Numbered from the stretch's first letter, positions 1 to 8,083 are shown. The stretch: DNA of 16,393 nt from SIG575 sp045643165 (GCA_045643165.1 JAZUKF010000065.1:1-16393); one strand, 5' to 3'. The notes: generated by a model from the sequence alone, not told the origin. Program-made: numbers and translations.

Positions 1-2
1 CA

Positions 3-494
3 ATGACAAAACCTTTTGCTTTAAAGTATTGTTTGTTTGTTCTTTTAATGAATTTACCCATTGTATTATTCTTTAATTTCATCTTTGCTTCTTCAATAAA
101 ACAAAGTAAAGATATTTTTAAAAAAATTGTTTTTATTTCGAGTATTTGTGTTCCGCTTCTTCTGATACCCAGTTGTATAATGGGTGTGGATTGGAACCGC
201 TGGTTTGCTTCCGTAATCAACTCACAGTTTATTATTATTTTCTACCTTCTTTTCAGAAAAGAAGATGTAATAACCGAAGCATCGAATAAGGTTGTTCGTT
301 TTGTAAAAGGACATTCCGTTTTATTCATTTTTATTTTAATCTTTTTAGCTGTTATCACTAATTCTATGGCTTCGGGAATATTTTTCCATATAATTGACGG
401 AAAAAATCACATGGCATTTTTCAGAAAATATTTAGGAGAATATACAACACCCTTTTCTCAAAATGCAATAGGAACTTACTATTCAATAACGTAA
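3..494 (+). CDS. Polytopic membrane protein, probably 5'-truncated by the window edge
   Basis: The frame is open from the first bases of the window, so the ATG at 3 may be an internal methionine and the gene may begin upstream; no ribosome binding site can be seen. The 163 visible residues hold about four hydrophobic segments (near 7-30, 41-62, 71-84 and 105-128), with a basic and acidic loop between the third and fourth. A motif GVDWNRW lies after the second segment. Similar D-x-x-R-W motifs occur in some surface-polysaccharide polymerase-like membrane proteins, but this is a weak hint and I do not recognise the family. The protein ends in a short polar tail. The next gene starts 42 bp downstream with its own ribosome binding site and also encodes a membrane protein, so the two may be co-transcribed and work together. 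The reading frame itself is credible; the function is unknown. Confidence 0.7.
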   Translation: MTKPFALKYCLFVLLMNLPIVLFFNFIFASSIKQSKDIFKKIVFISSICVPLLLIPSCIMGVDWNRWFASVINSQFIIIFYLLFRKEDVITEASNKVVRFVKGHSVLFIFILIFLAVITNSMASGIFFHIIDGKNHMAFFRKYLGEYTTPFSQNAIGTYYSIT

Positions 495-536
495 AATATA
501 TTTTAACAATAAACAAATAAATGGAGTGATAAAAAT

Positions 537-1673
537 ATGGCAAAAGAATCATTAAACGAAAAGATAAATCCGCTGAAAAAATTCTACAAACTTTTTGAAA
601 CGGAAATCGTAGTTTTTATTTTTGTTGTTTTAAGATTTTTCTTTAAAAACATCACAGAGCCGGTAAGGTATTTCAGAACGGGACATATAACCTTCGGAAG
701 TACCGAAAAAAATATTATTATCGGTTTTATTATTGTATTCATAATCAGTTTTATCCTTGCGATAATAACAGGTTCAATGATGAAAAAATATGATGACGAT
801 GAAAGGAAACCTTTAATTCTCGCCATTGCATTTTTCTATGCCTGTCCCGCCTCTTTACCTTACATTTATTCCATCGACTCGGTTGAAGGCTTCAAATTAC
901 TGTTACCTTTCCTGCTTTTTATAACGGCAGTTTTTGTTATTGACATAAAATACGTTAAATGGATAACGCCGATTATATGCTTCGTATTTTTCTATAATGC
1001 GGAAAGTTTCTCCGATTCCACCACCACTTTGTATGAAAGTTTCAACAAATACGGACTTATTTACTTCCCGGCAATATTGATGCTGATTTTAACAGGCTGT
1101 TTCGGTTTTGAAGAAATTAACGATACGGTAAAAAAGAAAAAACAAACTTCAGGAAAAATAAATGTTGAAAATATCGCACTTTTATCATCAAGTGCCGTTG
1201 CGGGAATAGTATCTTTCCTTCTCTTTAACTTAAAGAGTGATACAACTAACCAAGCAGATGCCATTGAATATCTCATGTTCGGACGCACCGTGGGATTTTC
1301 TCTTATCGTCTGCATACCGGCGGTAATTCTTTTAGGCTATATCTGGTATAAATCATTTAAAAACGGTTTTTCGCCTGTTATCCCCGCTTCAATTCTTGTC
1401 ATTACGTTAATCATATTGTTTATTGTTAACGCAAAGAAACAAAATGAAATATTGGTTCCCATGTTTCTCATTTCACAATTTACCGCAATATACGGTTTGT
1501 TGAAGAAAAAAAGCAGTGCTGTATTCAACGCACTTGCGGATGTTGAAGATTTCTTCTCCGATAAAATAGCAATATTACTTATCATTCTTATGGTTATGGC
1601 TTCGTTTTCCAATGTTACATCTGAGTATATTTCTACCTGGTTCCAGCGTTTTATGTCCTATGTTCCGTTTTAA
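537..1673 (+). CDS. Multi-spanning membrane protein of unknown function (378 aa)
   Basis: ATG at 537 follows GGAGTG at 523-528 with suitable spacing. The 378-residue product has a short charged cytoplasmic-looking N-terminus and roughly ten hydrophobic segments, for example near 61-80, 119-137, 173-190, 213-232, 250-270, 282-300 and 343-358. A lysine-rich loop around residues 198-206 separates two hydrophobic halves and is probably cytoplasmic. I see no signal peptide, catalytic motif or recognised domain. It follows another membrane protein at 42 bp and is closed by a terminator at 1686-1720, so the pair forms the end of one unit. A glycan-related integral membrane role would fit a cell-envelope locus but is not shown by the sequence. 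The gene is clearly real from its length, start signal and lack of interruption. Confidence 0.85.
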   Translation: MAKESLNEKINPLKKFYKLFETEIVVFIFVVLRFFFKNITEPVRYFRTGHITFGSTEKNIIIGFIIVFIISFILAIITGSMMKKYDDDERKPLILAIAFFYACPASLPYIYSIDSVEGFKLLLPFLLFITAVFVIDIKYVKWITPIICFVFFYNAESFSDSTTTLYESFNKYGLIYFPAILMLILTGCFGFEEINDTVKKKKQTSGKINVENIALLSSSAVAGIVSFLLFNLKSDTTNQADAIEYLMFGRTVGFSLIVCIPAVILLGYIWYKSFKNGFSPVIPASILVITLIILFIVNAKKQNEILVPMFLISQFTAIYGLLKKKSSAVFNALADVEDFFSDKIAILLIILMVMASFSNVTSEYISTWFQRFMSYVPF

Positions 1674-1685
1674 TAAAATCCATAG

Positions 1686-1720
1686 ATAAAGCTGATTTTA
1701 TATCGGCTTTATTTATTTTC
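1686..1720 (+). terminator. Intrinsic terminator after the membrane-protein pair
   Basis: An 11-bp stem (1686-1696 with 1702-1712, one T-G wobble) encloses a 5-nt loop and is followed by a T-rich stretch, TTATTTT. It lies 12 bp after the stop codon of the upstream gene, and azlC starts just downstream. The stem is AT-rich, so termination may be partial. Confidence 0.75.
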
Positions 1721-1733
1721 GGTCGGTGAAAAA

Positions 1734-2444
1734 ATGAGTAAAAAGTCAAAATCTTTATCAGCATTAAAAGCTGCATTTCCCCATACAATTCCGATTTTTG
1801 CGGGCTTTTGGTTTCTCGGACTTGCCTACGGTATATATATGAACGTATCAGGGTTCAGTTTTGTTTATCCCATGATAATGAGTGCCGTCGTTTTCGGCGG
1901 TTCACTTGAATTTCTTATGGTAACAATGCTTCTTTCCCCTTTTGCTCCCGTGCAGACTTTTATTATGGCACTTCTTATTCAGGCAAGACATTTATTTTAC
2001 GGAATTTCAATGCTTGATAAGTATAAAAATGCGGGGAAGAAAAAATGGTATCTTATCTTCGGCATGTGTGATGAATCATTCTCCGTAAACTATACCGCAG
2101 ATATTCCGAAAGATGTTGACAAAGAACTGTTCATGTTCTGGGTTACACTGCTCAATCATTTTTATTGGTTTTCCGGTTCAACATTAGGCGGTCTTTTAGG
2201 CTCCTATATCAAATTCAACACTAACGGAATTGAATTTGTAATGACATCCATGTTTGTGGTAATCTTTATGAATCAATGGGAAAAAGAAAAAAATCATTAT
2301 TCGGGGATTATAGGTCTGCTATGCAGTGCTGTTTGTTTAATAATATTCGGTGCTGATAAATTCATAATACCCGCAATGATAAGTATATCATCTCTTCTGT
2401 TTCTTTTCAGAAAACCGATTGAAAGAGAGGGCGGCTTATCATGA
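1734..2444 (+). CDS. azlC: AzlC family branched-chain amino acid exporter, large subunit
   Basis: The 236-residue product is the large subunit of the two-part AzlCD permease, which in characterised members exports branched-chain amino acids and toxic analogues across the cytoplasmic membrane. The family is recognised from the N-terminal hydrophobic region with GLAYGI, the motif GGSLEFLMV near residues 56-64, the stretch QARHLFYGISML near 83-94, and DESFSVNY near 113-120. Several further hydrophobic helices follow to the C-terminus. Length matches the family (about 230-250 aa). The ATG at 1734 follows GGTGA at 1725-1729, a modest ribosome binding site. Its stop codon overlaps the azlD start (ATGA), the usual arrangement and strong support for the assignment. 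No clear promoter is visible between the upstream terminator and the start. Exact substrate range is inferred from the family. Confidence 0.93.
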   Translation: MSKKSKSLSALKAAFPHTIPIFAGFWFLGLAYGIYMNVSGFSFVYPMIMSAVVFGGSLEFLMVTMLLSPFAPVQTFIMALLIQARHLFYGISMLDKYKNAGKKKWYLIFGMCDESFSVNYTADIPKDVDKELFMFWVTLLNHFYWFSGSTLGGLLGSYIKFNTNGIEFVMTSMFVVIFMNQWEKEKNHYSGIIGLLCSAVCLIIFGADKFIIPAMISISSLLFLFRKPIEREGGLS

Positions 2445-2770
2445 CATTAACTCAAAGAATTATCACCATTTCTCTCTGTGTTCTTGCAACGGTACTGACA
2501 AGATTTTTACCCTTTATACTGTTCTCCTCCGAAAAACCCGCACCGGAATTTATCCGTTATTTAGGAAAAGTTTTGCCCTGTGCAATATTCGGTATGCTTG
2601 TTATCTACTGTCTTAAAGATGTTAATGTATTAAGGGGAAATCACGGTATTCCCGAGCTTATCGGAATTGCCGTTACGGCAGGACTTCAGAAATGGCAGAA
2701 AAAAACTCTCCTTTCCATTGCCGGCGGAACGGCAGTTTATATGATTTTGATACAATTTGTTTTCAAATAA
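2441..2770 (+). CDS. azlD: AzlD family branched-chain amino acid exporter, small subunit
   Basis: This 109-residue, three-to-four-helix membrane protein is the small partner of AzlC. It starts within the azlC stop codon (ATGA, 4-bp overlap), which suggests translational coupling and equal synthesis of both subunits; AGAGAGG at 2424-2430 can serve as its ribosome binding site. Family signs are the N-terminal TRFLPFILF (near residues 21-29) followed by a short polar loop, the segment YLGKVLPCAIFGMLVIYCL, and a C-terminal hydrophobic helix ending in a short basic tail. Length is typical of AzlD (about 100-110 aa). It is expected to sit in the cytoplasmic membrane with AzlC. A GNAT acetyltransferase follows after 15 bp in what is probably the same operon. 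Confidence 0.92.
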   Translation: MTLTQRIITISLCVLATVLTRFLPFILFSSEKPAPEFIRYLGKVLPCAIFGMLVIYCLKDVNVLRGNHGIPELIGIAVTAGLQKWQKKTLLSIAGGTAVYMILIQFVFK

Positions 2771-2785
2771 TTTCGAGGTGGAAAA

Positions 2786-3349
2786 ATGGAAATCAGAAAG
2801 GCATGTACGGAAGATGCAAAGGATATTCTGAAAATCTATTCTCCCTATGTGGAAAATACGGCAGTATCCTTTGAATATGATGTTCCGTCATTAACAGAAT
2901 TTAAAGCACGTATTAAAAATACATTGGAAAAATATCCTTATTATGTGGCGACTGAGCAGGGCAAAATAATCGGCTATGCTTACGCAGGAGCATACAGAAC
3001 AAGAAAAGCATATCAGCACTGTGCCGAAGCATCAATTTATATTGATGAAAAATATCATTTAAAAGGTGTCGGGAAAAAATTATACGAGAAATTGGAAGAA
3101 ACTCTGAAACTTCAGGGTATCACAACCCTTTATGCATGCATCACGTTTTGCGAGAGAAAAAATGATGAATATTTATCTGACGGAAGTATTCATTTCCACG
3201 AAAAAGCTGGATATAAACTTGTGGGGAAATTCAACGGTTGCGGTTACAAATTCAGCAGATGGTACGGTGTAATCTGGATGGAGAAAAAACTTTCGGATGA
3301 TACTTTCCCGGAAAAATTTATACCATTCAGCCACCTTAATTTGCAATAA
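2786..3349 (+). CDS. GNAT N-acetyltransferase, PAT/MnaT (phosphinothricin acetyltransferase-like) family
   Basis: The 187-residue protein is a cytoplasmic GNAT enzyme that transfers an acetyl group from acetyl-CoA to an amine. The N-terminus (IRKACTEDAKDILKIY) and the segment NTAVSFEYDVPSLTEF near residues 24-39 resemble the phosphinothricin/methionine sulfoximine acetyltransferase group. The acetyl-CoA loop is at 91-96 (H-L-K-G-V-G), preceded by the beta strand AEASIYID. ATG at 2786 follows GAGGTGG at 2774-2780. It lies 15 bp after azlD and probably shares its transcript. In this family the substrates are often amino-acid analogues, so pairing with an amino-acid exporter could mean detoxification or overflow control, but that is inference. 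No terminator is obvious after it; the strong promoter of the next unit begins 20 bp downstream. Substrate unknown. Confidence 0.88.
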   Translation: MEIRKACTEDAKDILKIYSPYVENTAVSFEYDVPSLTEFKARIKNTLEKYPYYVATEQGKIIGYAYAGAYRTRKAYQHCAEASIYIDEKYHLKGVGKKLYEKLEETLKLQGITTLYACITFCERKNDEYLSDGSIHFHEKAGYKLVGKFNGCGYKFSRWYGVIWMEKKLSDDTFPEKFIPFSHLNLQ

Positions 3350-3368
3350 ATAAATCCGGAATAAAGAA

Positions 3369-3397
3369 TTGAAAAATTCAAATATAAATGTTATAAT
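3369..3397 (+). promoter_or_regulatory. Sigma-A-type promoter with extended -10 for the SPFH operon
   Basis: TTGAAA at 3369-3374 and TATAAT at 3392-3397 are separated by 17 bp, and TG at 3389-3390 gives an extended -10 (TGTTATAAT). This is the best-matching promoter in the window. The 5' leader before the start codon at 3442 would be only about 40 nt, leaving little room for a riboswitch. Confidence 0.8.
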
Positions 3398-3441
3398 CAA
3401 ATAAAAATAAACTTAAAATTTTTTTGAAAGAAGGAATGGTT

Positions 3442-4746
3442 ATGGGACTTATCAAAGCCGGAGCAGGTGCACTTGGCGGAACATTGGCAGACCAATGGAA
3501 AGAATATTTTTATTGCGATTCACTTGCACCTACCGTTCTTATGACAAAAGGTCATAAAAAAACATCATCACGTTCTTCAAATACAAGAGGAAACGATAAC
3601 ATTATTTCCAACGGAAGTGTAATAGCAGTTGCCGACGGACAATGTATGATTATCGTTGAGCAGGGCAAAATCGTTGAGGTTTGTGCCGAGCCGGGAGAAT
3701 TCACCTACGATACCTCTACCGAACCCAGCATTTTTGCAGGTTCTCTCGGAGAAGGTATCAAAGAAACATTTAAAACAATAGGCAAGCGTTTCACCTTCGG
3801 CGGCGATACCGCAAAGGATCAGCGTGTTTACTATTTCAACACAAAGGAACTTATTGATAATAAATTCGGCACACCTAACCCTGTTCCTTTCAGGGTTGTT
3901 GATGCAAATATCGGACTTGATATTGATGTTTCCCTCCGTGCATCGGGTATTTATTCTTATAAAATAGTAAATCCCCTCCTTTTCTACACTAATGTTTGCG
4001 GAAATGTTGAAGATGAATATACAAGAGATACTATTGATACACAGTTAAAAACTGAATTTATAAGTGCCCTTCAACCTGCTTTCGGGAAACTTTCCGATAT
4101 GGGACTTCGTCCCAATCAAATCATTCAGCATAACAAAGAACTTGAAGATGCAATGAATGAAACCCTTTCCGGTAAATGGGAAAACCTCAGAGGATTAAAG
4201 GTTATCACCGTTTCATTGGGAAGCGTAACACTTCCGGAAGAGGATGCGGAACTTATTAAGAAAGCACAGCAAGCCGCAATTTACCGTGATCCCACCATGG
4301 CGGCGGCAACTCTTACAGGTGCTCAGGCGGACGCAATGAGAGCTGCGGCATCAAACTCAAACGGTGCAATGGCAGGATTTATGGGTATGGGTATGGCAAT
4401 GAATGCCGGAAACGCTATGAATACTCAAAATCTCTATGCAATGGGACAGCAAAATAACGCCCCGTCTCCCAAACAGCAACAGGGTTGGAAATGCAGCTGC
4501 GGAAATATCGCAACAGGTAATTTCTGTACGGAATGCGGTTGTAAAAAACCTGAAAATGACGGCTGGACCTGTTCCTGCGGAACTGTAAATAAAGGTAAAT
4601 TCTGTCAGAATTGCGGTGCAAAAAAGCCGGAAGAAGCCCCGTTATATAAGTGTGATAAATGCGGTTGGGAACCGGAAGATCCCCATCATCCTCCGAAATT
4701 CTGTCCCGAATGCGGAGATACATTTGACGAAAACGATATAAAATAA
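3442..4746 (+). CDS. SPFH-domain protein with C-terminal zinc ribbons (YdjI-like, 'virion core protein' family)
   Basis: The start is placed at ATG 3442 because AAGGA at 3431-3435 sits 6 nt upstream; a TTG in frame at 3424 would overlap that site. The 434-residue product begins with MGLIKAGAGALGGTLADQWK, the conserved opening of the YdjI-type SPFH family, and continues as an SPFH (band 7/stomatin-like) domain to about residue 285. A Met/Ala/Gly-rich linker (about 290-345) follows. The C-terminus holds three cysteine clusters: C351/C353/C362/C365, C377/C379/C388/C391 and C404/C407/C421/C424, each able to bind zinc. There is no transmembrane helix, so it probably associates peripherally with the membrane and oligomerises, as SPFH proteins do. 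It heads a unit with a zinc-ribbon membrane protein and a TPM protein, a set known beside pspA in Bacillus subtilis. Family is firm; molecular role here is inferred. Confidence 0.9.
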   Translation: MGLIKAGAGALGGTLADQWKEYFYCDSLAPTVLMTKGHKKTSSRSSNTRGNDNIISNGSVIAVADGQCMIIVEQGKIVEVCAEPGEFTYDTSTEPSIFAGSLGEGIKETFKTIGKRFTFGGDTAKDQRVYYFNTKELIDNKFGTPNPVPFRVVDANIGLDIDVSLRASGIYSYKIVNPLLFYTNVCGNVEDEYTRDTIDTQLKTEFISALQPAFGKLSDMGLRPNQIIQHNKELEDAMNETLSGKWENLRGLKVITVSLGSVTLPEEDAELIKKAQQAAIYRDPTMAAATLTGAQADAMRAAASNSNGAMAGFMGMGMAMNAGNAMNTQNLYAMGQQNNAPSPKQQQGWKCSCGNIATGNFCTECGCKKPENDGWTCSCGTVNKGKFCQNCGAKKPEEAPLYKCDKCGWEPEDPHHPPKFCPECGDTFDENDIK

Positions 4747-4762
4747 TTTTCAGGAGAATGTC

Positions 4763-5947
4763 ATGAGTACTATTATTGAATATAAATGTCCTGCTTGCGG
4801 AGGAACACTTGAATTTGATGTGGCTCTGCAAAAAATGAAATGTCCCTACTGCGATACGGTAACAGACGTTGAGGATTTAATATCAAAAGATGAAGTGCTG
4901 AATGACGGAAACATTGACGTTAATTCTCTTCCCGAAAATGAATTTTCATGGAAAAGCGAAATCGGTAATTCATGGGAAAAAGAAGAAACGGAAAAAATGT
5001 CTGTTTTCATCTGTAAATCCTGCGGCGGTGAAATTGTAGGAGATGAAAATACAGGTGCAACAGAATGTCCTTACTGCGGAAATCAGGTTGTTTTCAGCGA
5101 ACGGTTCGGCGGCGGATTAAAACCGGATTACGTTATCCCATTTAAACTCACCAGGGAACAGGCAAAAGATAACTATAAAAAGCATATTGAAAAAAAATTC
5201 CTTCTTCCCAAATTATTCAAGCAGGAAAATCATATTGATGAAATCAAAGGTATTTACGTTCCTTTCTGGCTTCATTCTTCAAAAGTAAATGCCTTTGCAA
5301 GATTTGATGCGGAAAAAATACGTACATGGAGCGACTCAAACTATGAATATACCGAGGTTACCACATACGATGTTTTCCGTTCGGGAAAGATGAATTTTAA
5401 CAATATACCCGCCGACGGTTCAAGCAAAATGCCTGACGATTTAATGGAATCCGTGGAGCCCTTCGATTTTTCCGAAGCGGTCCCGTTTCAGTCGGCATAT
5501 CTTGCGGGATATTTTGCGGATAAATATGACGTTGACGAAAAAGAAACGGAAGAACGTGTCAATGAAAGGCTTCGCCAAAGCACAATAGATGTTTTACGTG
5601 ATACCGTTGTGGGATATACAAATGTATCAAATTTCGATCCCGGTATTTTCCGTAAAAAAATGAATAAAATGGATGAAACATCCTACGATGATCCCTTTGC
5701 AAATACAAACACCGAGGGAAGCGGAGTCAGTATGACAGAGGGAAATATCAAGTATGCCCTTTATCCCGTTTACCTCCTTTCCTCCACATACAAGGGTGAA
5801 AAATATACCTTTGCCATGAACGGACAAACAGGAAAATTTGTCGGTAATCTTCCCATGGATAAAACAAAAAGAAATATTACCTTTGCAGGATTGTTTGCGG
5901 GATTAACTGCATTGTCAACGGTTCTGTTATGGCTGTTTTCAAGATAA
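4763..5947 (+). CDS. Double zinc-ribbon protein with C-terminal membrane anchor (YdjG-like)
   Basis: ATG at 4763 follows AGGAGA at 4752-4757, 16 bp after the SPFH gene. The 394-residue product carries two TFIIB-type zinc ribbons: C9/C12 with C27/C30 (CPACGG...CPYC) and C84/C87 with C102/C105 (CKSCGG...CPYCG), joined by an acidic linker. A long soluble region (about 115-365) follows and includes YVPFWL near 165-170 and YALYPVYLLSSTYKG near 331-345, features common in this family. One hydrophobic helix (about 373-391) ends the protein, leaving a two-residue tail, so it looks like a tail-anchored membrane protein with the ribbons in the cytoplasm. Proteins like this are often annotated simply as TFIIB-type zinc-ribbon proteins. 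The position between SPFH and TPM genes suggests all three act in one membrane complex. No enzymatic motif is visible. Confidence 0.88.
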   Translation: MSTIIEYKCPACGGTLEFDVALQKMKCPYCDTVTDVEDLISKDEVLNDGNIDVNSLPENEFSWKSEIGNSWEKEETEKMSVFICKSCGGEIVGDENTGATECPYCGNQVVFSERFGGGLKPDYVIPFKLTREQAKDNYKKHIEKKFLLPKLFKQENHIDEIKGIYVPFWLHSSKVNAFARFDAEKIRTWSDSNYEYTEVTTYDVFRSGKMNFNNIPADGSSKMPDDLMESVEPFDFSEAVPFQSAYLAGYFADKYDVDEKETEERVNERLRQSTIDVLRDTVVGYTNVSNFDPGIFRKKMNKMDETSYDDPFANTNTEGSGVSMTEGNIKYALYPVYLLSSTYKGEKYTFAMNGQTGKFVGNLPMDKTKRNITFAGLFAGLTALSTVLLWLFSR

Positions 5948-5959
5948 GGAGGAGTTGAC

Positions 5960-6772
5960 ATGAAAAAGGTTTTATCGGTTTTCTTAATAGTTTTTTCCCT
6001 CCTTATTACGGTAAACATTTTTGCATTTGCACAAAACGGTGATAAACCGCTTTTGATTGACAATGCAAATCTTCTTGATGAAACGGAAAAAGAGTCTCTT
6101 GAAAACAGACTTTCGGAAACTGCCGAAGAAGAAAAATTTGATATTGTTATTCTTACAACCACCACCCTTGACGGAAAAGATGCCGAAACATACGCCGATG
6201 ATTATTATGATTATAACGGTTACGGTTACAGCGACACAAATGACGGCTGTATTTTGCTTGTATGCGTAGGTGAACAGAATAAATATCATATTTCCACCAC
6301 GGGAAAAGTAATTGATTTGATAGACAACGGTGAAATCGACTCTATCGGTGAAATGATAGTTCCCTATCTTTCGGACGGAGAATTTTCAGAGGCTTTCAAC
6401 ACCTTTATTGACGAGGTTACTTTCAGTACCGCAGACAGCGGTGATAAATTCTTTTACGGTCTTCCGACAGACAATGCCGAAAAAAACGTCGGCTTTAACT
6501 TGAAACATCTCGGTATCGGAGCGGTAATCGGATTGATAATTGCGTTTGTCGTTATAAAAATTCTCGAAGGTCAGTTGAAATCCGTTTCTCCTAAAGCTTC
6601 CGCAAACGATTATCTTGAAGAAAACAGTCTTGTTATCACCGGCAGATATGACAGATTTGTGGGCAGACATGTTACAAAAACAAAAATTCAGAAAGAAAGC
6701 AGTTCTTCAGGTTCATCAACTCACACCGGTTCTTCAGGCACAAGCCACGGCGGAGGCGGAGGAAGTTTCTGA
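5960..6772 (+). CDS. TPM-domain membrane protein (YdjH/YgcG-like, UPF0603-type)
   Basis: ATG at 5960 has an excellent ribosome binding site, AAGGAGG, just upstream, and lies 12 bp after the previous gene. Residues 1-25 form a signal peptide (Lys-Lys start, hydrophobic core, AFAQ end). Residues about 30-155 are a TPM domain: LIDNANLLDE near 32-41 is the typical opening, followed by FDIVILTTTTLDGKDAETYAD and DGCILLVC. The domain should be outside the membrane. A single helix lies at about 183-201, after which a cytoplasmic tail runs to a Ser/Gly-rich end, GGGGGSF. This layout (signal, TPM, helix, glycine-rich tail) is the classic one for the family. The biochemical role of bacterial TPM domains is unsettled; phosphatase activity is reported for some relatives. 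It completes the SPFH/zinc-ribbon/TPM set. Confidence 0.9.
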   Translation: MKKVLSVFLIVFSLLITVNIFAFAQNGDKPLLIDNANLLDETEKESLENRLSETAEEEKFDIVILTTTTLDGKDAETYADDYYDYNGYGYSDTNDGCILLVCVGEQNKYHISTTGKVIDLIDNGEIDSIGEMIVPYLSDGEFSEAFNTFIDEVTFSTADSGDKFFYGLPTDNAEKNVGFNLKHLGIGAVIGLIIAFVVIKILEGQLKSVSPKASANDYLEENSLVITGRYDRFVGRHVTKTKIQKESSSSGSSTHTGSSGTSHGGGGGSF

Positions 6773-6811
6773 TTTCTTCTGATAATTTCAAATATACGAG
6801 GAGTAATAAAA

Positions 6812-8083
6812 ATGAATGTTCCTTCTGCCGTAAAAAAACATACGGATGAATACTATAAAAAAATATCGGAATATAACGGTAAACTTGCCGAACTGTATCG
6901 CAACTGCTATACAAGTACGATTGATACAGCATTGAAAGAAACGGATGACGGTTCGATTTTCGTATTGACCGGTGATATTCCCGCCATGTGGTTGAGAGAT
7001 TCCACCGCACAGGTTTCCCATTATATTCCCTTGGCTGATGACAAAGAAGTTGCTTCAATAATAAAAAAAGTAATCAAACGTCAACTTAAATATATCAATA
7101 TTGACGCTTATGCAAATGCCTTTAATGAAGAAGACAACGATAACGGTCATAAAACAGATATGCCGAAAAAACTACCCTGGGTTTGGGAAAGAAAATATGA
7201 AATAGATTCTCTTTGTTATCCCATGCGGTTGATTTATCTGTATGTTAATAAAACAGGAGACCGCTCGGTACTTGAAAATGATTTTATTCCGGCTGTGGAA
7301 AAAATATTAAATGTTTTTGAAACGGAACAGTATCATTTTGAAAAGTCGGATTATTCGTTTATCAGAATGAGAGAGGGAAAACTCAGAGAACTTCACCCGG
7401 ACGGCAGAGGCTATCCCGTAGAATATACCGGTATGACATGGTCCGGTTTCCGCCCCAGCGATGATGAGTGCGAGTACGGTTACTATATTCCGGGAAATAT
7501 GTTTGCAACGGTTGAACTGAAACATATTATTGAACTTCTCCCTAATGACCGTAAAGATTTAAAAGATCGCTGTGAAAAACTTCGTAAAGAAATAAGAAAC
7601 GGTATTGAAAAATACGGCATTATCGAAAATGAAAAATTCGGAAAAATCTATGCCTGTGAAGTTGACGGACTCGGAAATTACCGTGCTTTTGACGATGCAA
7701 ATGTACCTAATCTCATATCCGCACCTTACCTGGGCTACTGTGATAAAGATGATGAGATTTACAAAAACACAAGAAAATTCATTCTTTCAAAGGAAAATGA
7801 TTATTATTATTGCGGAAAATTTGCAAAGGGTGTAGGAAGTCCTCATACACCGGAAAATTACATCTGGCATATTGCACTTTCCATGCAGGGCTTAACCTCC
7901 GCCAGCAAGGATGAAAAGCGTGAACTTCTTGAAATGTTTATAAATACCGATGCCGGAACAGGTCATATGCACGAGGGATTTTTTGCTGATAATCCGAATG
8001 AATTTACAAGAAAATGGTTTACCTGGTCAGATTCTCTTTTTGCGGAATTTGTTGAAAAATGCGTAAATGACGGAACAATATAA
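6812..8083 (+). CDS. Glycoside hydrolase family 125 exo-alpha-1,6-mannosidase
   Basis: The 423-residue protein matches GH125 (former DUF1237) over its whole length. Characterised members remove non-reducing alpha-1,6-linked mannose with inversion. Recognised motifs are VLTGDIPAMWLRDSTAQ near residues 51-67, LPWVWERKYEIDSLCYP near 121-137, YTGMTWSGFRPSDDECEYG near 205-223, and GTGHMHEGF near 382-390. By analogy with the clostridial enzyme the general acid is probably in the SDD motif (D218) and the base E388; this mapping is from memory, not an alignment. No signal peptide is present, so it should act in the cytoplasm on imported or endogenous manno-oligosaccharides. ATG at 6812 follows CGAGGAG, 39 bp after the TPM gene with no terminator between, so it is probably in the same operon. 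Confidence 0.93.
   Translation: MNVPSAVKKHTDEYYKKISEYNGKLAELYRNCYTSTIDTALKETDDGSIFVLTGDIPAMWLRDSTAQVSHYIPLADDKEVASIIKKVIKRQLKYINIDAYANAFNEEDNDNGHKTDMPKKLPWVWERKYEIDSLCYPMRLIYLYVNKTGDRSVLENDFIPAVEKILNVFETEQYHFEKSDYSFIRMREGKLRELHPDGRGYPVEYTGMTWSGFRPSDDECEYGYYIPGNMFATVELKHIIELLPNDRKDLKDRCEKLRKEIRNGIEKYGIIENEKFGKIYACEVDGLGNYRAFDDANVPNLISAPYLGYCDKDDEIYKNTRKFILSKENDYYYCGKFAKGVGSPHTPENYIWHIALSMQGLTSASKDEKRELLEMFINTDAGTGHMHEGFFADNPNEFTRKWFTWSDSLFAEFVEKCVNDGTI

Noticed and set aside
485..540. Possible frameshift joining the first two membrane proteins into one gene
   Set aside because: The second has its own ribosome binding site and charged N-terminus, and a 42-bp non-coding gap separates them.
584..1612. 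Three minus-strand open frames opposite the 378-aa membrane protein
   Set aside because: They lie wholly inside a longer credible gene, have no ribosome binding site and no recognisable domain.
2419..2874. Two short + strand frames across azlD and the start of the acetyltransferase gene
   Set aside because: They overlap recognised genes in another frame and show no protein-family features.
3366..3379. Small palindrome GAATT-GAAA-AATTC around the -35 box as an operator
   Set aside because: Only 5 bp per arm and purely AT-rich apart from one G-C pair; such inverted repeats are expected by chance here.
4415..4831. 138-aa minus-strand frame over the SPFH C-terminus
   Set aside because: Antisense shadow of the cysteine-rich coding region; composition is unlike a real protein.
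6672..7058. 128-aa minus-strand frame across the TPM-GH125 junction
   Set aside because: Overlaps two well-supported genes and has no start signal or domain.
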